Translations under genes and position numbers: made by a program | The notes under the pieces: model-generated | What the model was told of the DNA's origin: nothing | What the model saw: only the letters and a program-made list of their open reading frames with translations | The model's database searches: none | Shown: piece by piece, positions 56,710 to 64,000 of the stretch | How the letters are laid out: each line of letters starts with the position of its first letter | Numbering within the stretch: position 1 is the stretch's first letter | Assembly (NCBI RefSeq): GCF_903995425.1 | Contig: NC_050453.1 | Location: 20,960,258-21,024,257, forward strand | Length of the DNA: 64,000 bases | Origin: Onychomys torridus | Taxonomy: Eukaryota > Chordata > Mammalia > Rodentia > Cricetidae | Direction: 5' to 3'

Positions 56710-59100
56710 CTTAGAAGATCAGAAGAGAAGCAATGAACAGGCATAGTGAAGCATCCAAAGGACCACTCACGTCTGTGTCCAAACAGATTTTTATCATGGT
56801 GTGATGGCTAATGACAATTGTCGACTTGATAAGATATGTTAAAAAGGATGGTTAGAATGTTGTCCAAGGGAAAGAGAAAATGATTTAGAGATTAGAGTGA
56901 ACATTTGAACTTGGAATTATGGCTAAGTACTAGTGTATGTATATTTTATAGACTATATTTTAGTGATAAAATTGCTAAGGGGATGGAACATGGTATGATA
57001 ATTCAAATATTTACAATTAAAATGAAATACTTCTTATAACACACTTAAATTGTTACATTCTAGTGCACTCTACATTGCACTGTTAGGGGCCTTGGATACA
57101 CAAACTCATAAATGCCCTGTACATGCTGGTTACAGAAATTACATTTTTGCAGAAATGTTAATATCAAAGGTACAAATTTCAGGAATGCCAAGTCAGCTTT
57201 AACAAAGTGACTTGCATTAGAACAGTTCTATCTCCCTCATCTTCCTCCTTCTCCTGTTCTTCCTCCTATTCTTGGTACAAGTTTTTTGATACATGTTCTC
57301 ACTATGTAGCATTCATTGGCCTAGAGCTCATTATGTAGATCAGGCTGGCCTCAAACTCATAGAGATGTGTCCTCATCTACCTGCCTCTGCCCGTTTCTGC
57401 CTACGCCTCTGCCTCTCCAGTGCTGGGATTAAAGGTTGGACCACCATGCCCACCCAGCACATTAGACTAATTCTCCTTTTGACAACAATTAAACATTTCA
57501 TTTTGTCTATTTTATTATTTATGTGTGTGGTCTTTTATCTGCATGTATGCCTGTGGAGACCTGAAGAAGACATTAGGTCTTTTTGAACTGGAATTTCAGA
57601 CAGTTGTTACCACCGTGTGGGTGCTGGCAACCAAACCCAGGTCCTCTGGAAGGGTAGTCAATAATCTTAACTCCTGAGGCATCTCTCCAGACCCACTGAG
57701 AACAATTTAAAAATTATTAAAAACACTTATTGTTTAAATGAAATCAGAATACAACTGAAGTAGCTACAAATGAATGGCCCACAATGCCTGAGAGCATGGA
57801 AGAGCATTGCAGTAATAGCAATATTCACTCCACGTTTCCCTTCTAAGAATAAGCTGAGCAGGGTAAGACATTCATAGAAAAGCATCTCCAAGCCTTTGGC
57901 AATCACATGCAGTTAAAAGGACAGAAATAGCCATTCCTGGGAATTGGGGCATCCAGTTTTGCAGATAATGTAGAAAGAAAACTGCAGGAATGTACAGTCA
58001 CTATTCTTCTGTATTTTAAGGCACTTTAGACTCCAAAGAGCAGGCAGTGTCTTAGTAGGAGTCAAGCAGAAACAGTAGTAAGAGCCTCAGATGCTAGGTA
58101 TGGTTTCTTGTGGTGCCAGAGTGCTGACTGCAGGACCTACCAAGCAGATGCTCTAGTTAAAGTGCTTAGGAAAAAGAGCAAATGAGGTGTGCAAGTCCTC
58201 ACACAGAGGATGTTTTGTATCCTTTTAATTAATGACCAAAAAGTAGAAGGTTTGGTGGAGCAGGTGTTAAAGCTTCACATGAAATTTGTGAATTAATGAC
58301 CTTAAATGTAAACAGATTCACCTTTCCAACCAAATATAATAAATTAGGAAGTAGCATGCTATCCAAATATATAATATTTGTAAGACACCCATGTGAAACT
58401 TTTCTTCCTCTGTGCAGTGATGATACTGTGAGTTCTTTAAGAGATAGTGCTGAACAACAAGTGGTCCTTAGGTCACTTGAACCAATGTCCTCAGGAAAGA
58501 TTTGCATTGCTCCCGTCTCTTTCCCACTTCCTTTATGATCTCATCCTTCCTGCCATGCTCTTCTCATTTGGCAGTGACCTTGTTATTTCTTGTACTGTTT
58601 CAACTAATAGCATTATACTATGAATGAAATACTCTTTTTAAAACAAGCTACCTGTGTGCTTATTGGAAGGTCCATATCTTGCTTTCTGTCTGTGTGGGGT
58701 GTTTATATGTGTGTGTCTATGTACGTGCAGAGGGTACAGGTTGACATCAGGTGTCTTCCTCATTTCCCTACATTGTCTTTTTTGAGACAAGATTCTCCTG
58801 TTGAATGCAGCAGCATAAATTCCCAAGATCTTTCTGTCTCTGCCTTCCAGAGCTAGTACTGGATCTGAAATCAGGTCCTCATGTTTGTGTAGCAAGCACT
58901 TTACCAACTGAGACATCACCTCAGCCTTAAGTTTCTCCATGGAATGTTTAATTATAATAACAAAATGGCCTAATTACAGGAATTAGTAAAATGCACCAAT
59001 GGAGCAAATTAGAAAAGCCAAGTTGACTCTTGACAAAATTCAAGATGACAAACACATACACCTTAATAGCAGGGAATGGGCCTGGAAGTAAGAGGAGAGG

Positions 59101-59157
<57 letters not shown>

Positions 59158-59259
59158 GAGAGAGAGACAGACAGAGACAGAGAGAGAGACAGAGAAATGC
59201 AAATTAAATGATAAGTATTGGCTGCCCTGGCCCTGTTTGACATGGCATCCCTCACTCAC
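56710..59259 (-). other. Spta1 intron 42, several SINEs and a (GA)n
   Basis: Minus-strand B1 at about 57270-57455, minus-strand B3 at about 57510-57695, minus-strand B4-like at about 58685-58925, and a (GA)n array at 59096-59190. Frames over these are artefacts. Confidence 0.75.
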
Positions 59260-59336
59260 ATGCTTTGCCAGGAGTGTGAGGAAGGCAGTGAGGTCTGCAC
59301 CATTGCTCTTGGTCTTCAGGCTTGCTTCTTTCTCAC
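59260..59336 (-). CDS. Spta1: Spta1 exon 42
   Basis: 77 nt, EKEASLKTKSNGADLTAFLT to LLAKH, entered after a split Gly codon. Donor GTGAGTGAG, acceptor TTTCCAG. This is the loop and start of the next repeat. Confidence 0.96.
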
Positions 59337-59666
59337 CTGGAAAGCAAGGAAAATCAGGAGGGACTATTAGATGGCTATTTGTAGTAGTCAGTGAGAAAGC
59401 TTCCTGATTCCCAAAACAGGTATATCATACATGAAATTACCAGTCCCTAACAACTGTGTTCTATGGGTTTATGACACTTAATTCCCTAATGTCAGTGTGT
59501 GTGTGCGTGCGTGTGTGTGTGTGTGTGTGTGTGTGTTTGTGCAATTGTGTCCAGAAGGAATAAAAATGAGTAGTTCACCTCATTTCCAGAGGTAAAGGTA
59601 AAATCCAGAGACCATTCTTCAAATAGTACTCTTTGAACCAAGGAACTCAGCCCCAGCATTTCATAC
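59337..59666 (-). repeat. Spta1 intron 41 with (GT)n
   Basis: A GT array at about 59494-59536 lies in a 330-nt intron. Nothing else is recognised. Confidence 0.85.
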
Positions 59667-59829
59667 CTATCCATGATTCCACCACATCAGCCTTCCAGTT
59701 AAACTGCTGGAACGCATGATCCTCATCCAATTGTGACTTCCAAGCAGCTATTGCCTTGGCCAGAGAAGTTGTTTTTTCATTCAGAACTTGGATCTTGGTG
59801 GAAATCTTATCCTTGTTTTGAGTTTCTTC
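59667..59829 (-). CDS. Spta1: Spta1 exon 41
   Basis: 163 nt from EETQNKDKISTKI to FNWKADVVESWI and one base of a Gly codon. The FNWKADVVESWIGEK phrase is the strongly conserved repeat start shared with alpha-II spectrin. Acceptor GCATTATAG, donor GTATGAAAT. Confidence 0.97.
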
Positions 59830-60324
59830 CTATAATGCCAAGGTTGAGAGGAGGAGTCAGGCAGACAAGCTGAGGAGCTAGAAACATGATTCTTTGGCCC
59901 CAGTAAAAAGCTCTCAATTCTCTTATCCAAAACACCTAACTGGTATACTCTAGGTATATTGCAATGATTCCATTCCTCAGATGTGTTCAAAAATGATATT
60001 TCCATTCTAGCATTTGGACAATTGTGACATATTTGTTTACTCAAGTGTGATTTTATTTATGAAGTCTTTGGAAGGCATAGAGTCATCCCTGTTTAGAGAT
60101 CAATGAGGCTTTGTAAAGATAATGCAAGTGGGGCTACAGAGATAGCTCAGTGGTTAAGAACACTGGCTACTCTTACAGAGGTCCTGAGTTCAATTCCCAG
60201 CAACCACATGGTGGCTCACAACCATCCGTAATGAGATCTGGTGCCCTCTTCTGGCCTGAAGGCATACATGAAGACAGAATTATATATATATATAGAATTG
60301 TGTGTGTGTGTGTGTATGTATGTA

Positions 60325-60367
<43 letters not shown>

Positions 60368-61314
60368 TTTAAAAAAGATAATACAAGCAAAGAAAGATTT
60401 ACAAATTATCAAGATGTTCTTGTGTGGTCCTCTTCTCAAGAGGTCTAGAAGACAATGCACTTAAGGCTTTTGGGTTACTCTATGGATGGGCTGGCTAGTT
60501 TTATGTCAACTTGACTCAAGCTAGAGTCATTTGGGAAGAGGTAATTTGAATTGAGAAAATGTCACATCCAGATTGTCCTGTGGATAAGTCTGTGGGGGCA
60601 TTTGGTTGACTAACGATTAGTGTGAGAGGACCCAGGTCATTGTGGGCAGTACCACCCTTAGGCGGGCAGTTGTGTGTGTTATGAGAAAACAGAATAAGAA
60701 AGCTAAAGGGAGCAAGCCAGTAAGCAGCATTCCCCCTTGGCCTCTTTTTTAGTTTCTGCCTCCAAGTTCCTGCCCTGCTTGAGTTAGTGCCTGGAATTCC
60801 CTCTGTGATGGGCTTTTAACTAGAAGCATACAAGAAATAAGCCCTTTCTTCCTCAATGGAAACCCTAACTAATATAATAAAACTTGTTTTAGGATTTATG
60901 GAGATTGGCAAAAAGGCCAACAATGTATTTTTATGGAATGATGAAAGAACATATAAGGACTTGTAAATAATTTTCAGAAAACACCAATTGAGTAGGTAAA
61001 GAGTTGCTGTGGGAAACAACTAAATTCTGCTTTCAAGAGGTAAATAAAATTCTGTGTTTTGGGCTGAGTATGATTAAGCAGGTTTTCAAATCTAATACTT
61101 GAGAGGCAGAGGAAGAGACAGAGGCAGGGGGAGGTAGAGATCTGTTGGTTTGAGGCTAGCCTGGTCTACACACCAAGCTCTAAGTCATTCAAGAGTTACA
61201 CAGTGACATTTCATTTCAAAAGAATCTCTCTATAATTCCATTTTATTACTTTATATAGGCAATTTCATCACTCTTTTTGTTTTCATATTTGGGCCAATCA
61301 TTTTCAGAACTCAC
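59830..61314 (-). other. Spta1 intron 40, SINEs and (TA)n
   Basis: A B2 SINE on the plus strand at about 60130-60285, a (TA)n/(TG)n array at 60283-60364, an unnamed dispersed repeat at about 60490-60870 (GGCTAGTTTTATGTCAACTTG), and a B1-like SINE at about 61060-61220. Confidence 0.75.
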
Positions 61315-61413
61315 CTTACTAATAATTTCTTCTCCTTGTGCACACACATTTTGTACTCGGGTCTGGTGCACAGCAAAGTCATTCTCCAAAGCTTCAAGCT
61401 TCTTTAGCAAACT
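61315..61413 (-). CDS. Spta1: Spta1 exon 40
   Basis: 99 nt, 33 whole codons, SLLKKLEALENDFAVHQTRV to EEIISK, a spectrin-repeat helix with the family's LLKKxExxExDF pattern. Acceptor GTTCATGCAG, donor GTGAGTTC. It is the first Spta1 exon readable in the window; exon 39 lies beyond the right edge. Confidence 0.96.
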
Positions 61414-62560
61414 CTGCATGAACAGATCAGCAAAGATCATGATGTTCAAAAATGGTCAACCTCCATCCACACACAAGTCCACAGTATGTTATTCAACAGA
61501 GTTGGCCCAACCTATTAATGAACTAGATGAGGGTGTACTTCCTCTGCAATAGCTCTATCAAGTTCCTCTTAAAAACTCTTTCCTGCCAAACAGGGTGATC
61601 TCACTGGAAAGAGTGGCAGGAATCCAGGGATACTATTTCTCATTTCCCATGTGCCTCTAAGAGTTGTTCTCTTTTTATTTTGGAATCAAAAGATTGAGGT
61701 GAAATATGAGGATTTCTCAACACTGAGATTCATGCAACTTTACAAACATTCCATCTTTGAGAAAATATCAAGTATTAAGAACATTCTAAAGTAAGAACTG
61801 TTCCTAAAGGTAGGAGTTAAGAAGAACATGGCATCATCAAATCTCATCCCAAACCTTCTTTGTTTAAAACTATTTTCTGGAAATCAGGCAGTTTGTGCAG
61901 CTCACAAGATAGAAAGAGAAGTGAGGATAGAGTCTGAATAGTGTTTCTATCTCTTTAAGAAATTTCCTCAAAAAAAAAATATATATATATTTTGTCAGAG
62001 CTGAAGACCGAACCCAGGTCCTCTACCACTGAGCTAAATCCCCAACCCCGGCCCTCAAAAATATTTATGCTAGCCCTCACCACCTCCATTACCACTGTTA
62101 CCACTGTCTATCTCTTTTCATACAAACATCTTATTAATACTTATTTTTCTTATGTGGCATCATAACTCAAGTTAATTAAACAAAAAGAATATCTGTACCT
62201 TTATTAAATCCTAATTCGAAAATAAATTTCAACATATCAGGTGCCTATGCATCAGAATAGATGCTTATTACTTTTCAAATTATATAGGATACATTGTGGT
62301 TTTTATATAAGTTTTGAAAAAATTGTAATGGAGATCTGAAAGGTAATTCATGTTGTAAGACTGAATGCTTTAGTTAACCTTGAATTGTGTGTGTATACCA
62401 TGTATACTGCTTGAAATAAAGTTCCTTTACCATTTTTATCTTCTATTTCCAAATGATATGTTCAGAAACTAAAATATAAATAAATAAAAGAAAACTGATG
62501 CCACACAAAGAGAAAGAATCTCCAAAAATAACTGTCAACAATTAAATGAAACTAAAATGC
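61414..62560 (-). other. Spta1 intron 39, first part
   Basis: About 61990-62050 is a truncated minus-strand ID (GTCAGAGCTGAAGACCGAAC to CCCCAACCCC). The rest is unassigned AT-rich sequence. Confidence 0.6.
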
Positions 62561-63883
62561 ACAATGTTGAATAGATGGATGGATTCCTGGGAATTAAACC
62601 TACCTTGAGTAAGTCATTAATAAATACAAGTCTGTCCACCCTCATGAATGCTTAAGGGAAGCTCCTCGCCTGTGTATCCAGCATATTGGGTGTTAACAGC
62701 TTAGATGCAAGATTGTAAAACATCAGGAGTGGGGGGTGGGGATTTAGTTCAGTGGTAGAGTGCTGGCCTAGCAAGTGCAAGGCTCAGGGTTTGATCCTCA
62801 GCAAAAAAAAAAAAAAAAAAAATCAGAAGCAAACTTCTGCCCTCCAAGTTTCTCCCATTGTGCTGTAAGCCTGTATTTAAGACCTTCCTCCTTCAATAAA
62901 TGGCATTCGGCATTCAAAAGAAGAAGAACAAGAAGAAGAAGAAGAACAAGAAGAAGAACAAGAAGGAGAAGAAGAAGAAGAACAAGAACAAGAAGAACAA
63001 GAAGAAGAACAAGAAGAAGAACAAGAAGAAGAACAAGAAGAAGAAGAAGAAGAAGAAGAAGAAGGGGGTCAAGATCATGATGGGGAAACCCACAGAGACA
63101 GCTTACTGGTACTAGTTGGAGTTCACTGACTCTGGACTGACAGCCCAGGAACCTGCATGGGACTGAACTAGACCCGCTGAATGTGGGTGACAGTTGTGTG
63201 GCTTGATCTGTTTGTGGGGTCCCTGGCAGTAGGACCAGGACTTATCCCAGGTGCATGAACTGGCTTATTGGAGCCCATTTCCTGTGGTGGGATACCTTGC
63301 TCTGCCTTGATACAATGGGGAGGGGTTAGGCTCTCCTTCAATTTGGTATGCCAGACTTTGTTGACTGCCATGGGAGGCCTTACCCACTCTGAAGAGTGGA
63401 TGGGGGTAGAGTGGGAGGGAGGTGAGGAGGCGGGAGAAGGGGAGGGAGGGGGAACTGAGGTTGGTATGTAAAATGAAAAAAATTTTAATAAATAAATAAA
63501 GGGGGAAAAAAAAGAAATACAAGTCTGAACAGTAGTCAGAAATCAGAAATTTCAGCTCAGCAAATCTAGGACCAGATGGCTTCACTGACTAATTCAATCA
63601 AACACTTAAATAAATAATGCCAACCATTTATAAACTGTTCAAAACTTTAAGAAAAGAGGACATTTCCTATTATCTTTTATGAGGAAAGCCTTATGGCTAT
63701 CAGAGTCAGATGAAGACATCAGAATAAGAGAAAGTTATGGGCTCATTTTCTTGAAGAACTGAGAGGCTTTTGCTGTGTTGAAATTTTCTGATCTCTGACT
63801 ACTGATCAGACTTTGTTTTTCTTAATGACTTACTCCTGGTAGGCTTACATTCCCAGGAATCCATCCATCTATTCAATGTTGTG
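62561..63883. repeat. Imperfect inverted repeat around L1 sequence
   Basis: The left arm (62561-62634 continued at 63528-63565 after the insertion) matches the reverse complement of 63771-63883. Examples are GAATAGATGGATGGATTCC against the rc of 63858-63876, and AGTAGTCAGAAATCAGAAA against AGTAGTCAGAGATCAGAAA. The spacer 63566-63760 reads as sense L1 ORF2. Confidence 0.75.
62635..63514 (+). mobile_element. Composite insertion ending in an L1 3'UTR, 13-bp TSD
   Basis: AAATACAAGTCTG repeats at 62622-62634 and 63515-63527. Inside, in order, are unassigned sequence, an ID (about 62737-62822), LTR-like text with AATAAA (CAATAAATGGCATTCGG, about 62895), a (GAA)n/(GAACAA) array at 62917-63063, then an L1 3'UTR with A-rich tail (63066-63514). 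One TSD pair for all suggests one retrotransposition of a chimeric RNA, or later growth inside a single insert. Confidence 0.75.
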
Positions 63884-64000
63884 TATGTACGTGGTGAACT
63901 GAGAGGCAGACTCCTCAACAGAATGTTTTCCAACTGAACATGCCGGGCAATGAAAAGGTTTTATAGGAGAACAAATGGAATTCACTCCTCAGATGCCAAT
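63884..64000. other. Right edge, within Spta1 intron 39
   Basis: Unassigned sequence with no exon signal. Confidence 0.4.

Larger units (their letters stand above)
46068..61413 (-). other. Spta1: Spta1 3' end, exons 40-52 (partial gene)
   Basis: Thirteen exons with GT/AG borders join into one open frame of 562 residues plus stop, the C-terminal quarter of erythroid alpha-I spectrin (human protein about 2419 residues). Alpha spectrin pairs antiparallel with beta spectrin under the red-cell membrane; the nucleation region and EF domain encoded here start that pairing and bind near the actin junction. The gene continues beyond the right edge. Exon numbers assume the human 52-exon layout counted from the last exon. 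Introns carry SINEs, L1 pieces and long microsatellites. Confidence 0.95.

Noticed and set aside
57293..57586. 97-codon frame in Spta1 intron 42
   Set aside because: Reads through an antisense B1 and the start of a B3.
62600..62640. Exon-like sense text TTTATTAATGACTTACTCAAG followed by GTAGG on the minus strand, tested as Spta1 exon 39
   Set aside because: Its translation does not fit the spectrin sequence expected before exon 40, and the text belongs to the inverted repeat.
62775..63115. Arg/Lys-rich frames over the GAA/GAACAA array
   Set aside because: Simple-sequence artefact without start context or homologue.

Overview
The window is mammalian nuclear DNA, almost certainly from a muroid and probably cricetid rodent. 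It carries B1, B2, B3/B4 and ID SINEs, long L1 fragments in both directions, solo endogenous-retrovirus LTRs, and three intact rodent-type olfactory receptor (OR) genes. One retroviral fragment has a lysine-tRNA(1,2) primer-binding site, as in the mys-like elements of cricetids. Gene order is Or10x (minus), Or10x duplicate (minus), Or10z1 (plus), Spta1 3' end (minus). As I recall it, this matches the human 1q23 block OR10X1-OR10Z1-SPTA1 with the same relative orientations. Species and repeat names come from recognition by eye; no search was run.

Layout. 1-3330: dispersed repeats (antisense L1 tail split by an LTR, a folded-back B1). 3490-12240: first copy of a segmental duplication with Or10x copy 1 (4368-5300). 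12420-20010: nested transposons. An old antisense L1 carries a B1, a solo LTR and a younger, internally deleted forward L1, and that younger L1 carries another solo LTR. 20355-26985: second duplication copy with Or10x copy 2 (21330-22286). 27000-37800: L1 remnants, two oppositely oriented LTRs of one family, and a truncated betaretrovirus-like element (5' LTR, primer site, gag start) sitting inside an older repeat. 37800-41500: mostly sequence I do not recognise. 41571-42613: Or10z1 with its 5'UTR splice acceptor. 42614-46067: L1 3'UTR pieces, a MIR and an ID. 46068-61413: the last thirteen coding exons of Spta1 (alpha-I spectrin), numbered 40-52 by counting back from the last exon on the human 52-exon scheme. 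Their reading frame joins through all twelve introns (1689 nt, 562 residues). 61414-64000: intron 39 with a 13-bp-TSD composite L1 insertion and an inverted repeat.

Function. The OR genes encode odorant GPCRs for olfactory neurons, each with its coding region in one exon. Spta1 encodes the erythroid membrane-skeleton alpha-spectrin; this part covers the last spectrin repeats (the alpha-beta nucleation region, including an 18-nt microexon) and the C-terminal EF-hand domain. The clearest unusual signals are a 479-bp perfectly identical tract between the two otherwise diverged Or10x copies (recent gene conversion), the microexon equivalent to human exon 46, a gag-derived open frame fused into older repeat sequence, and a 51-codon frame kept in both duplicates. 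I found no sign of a wholly new system.
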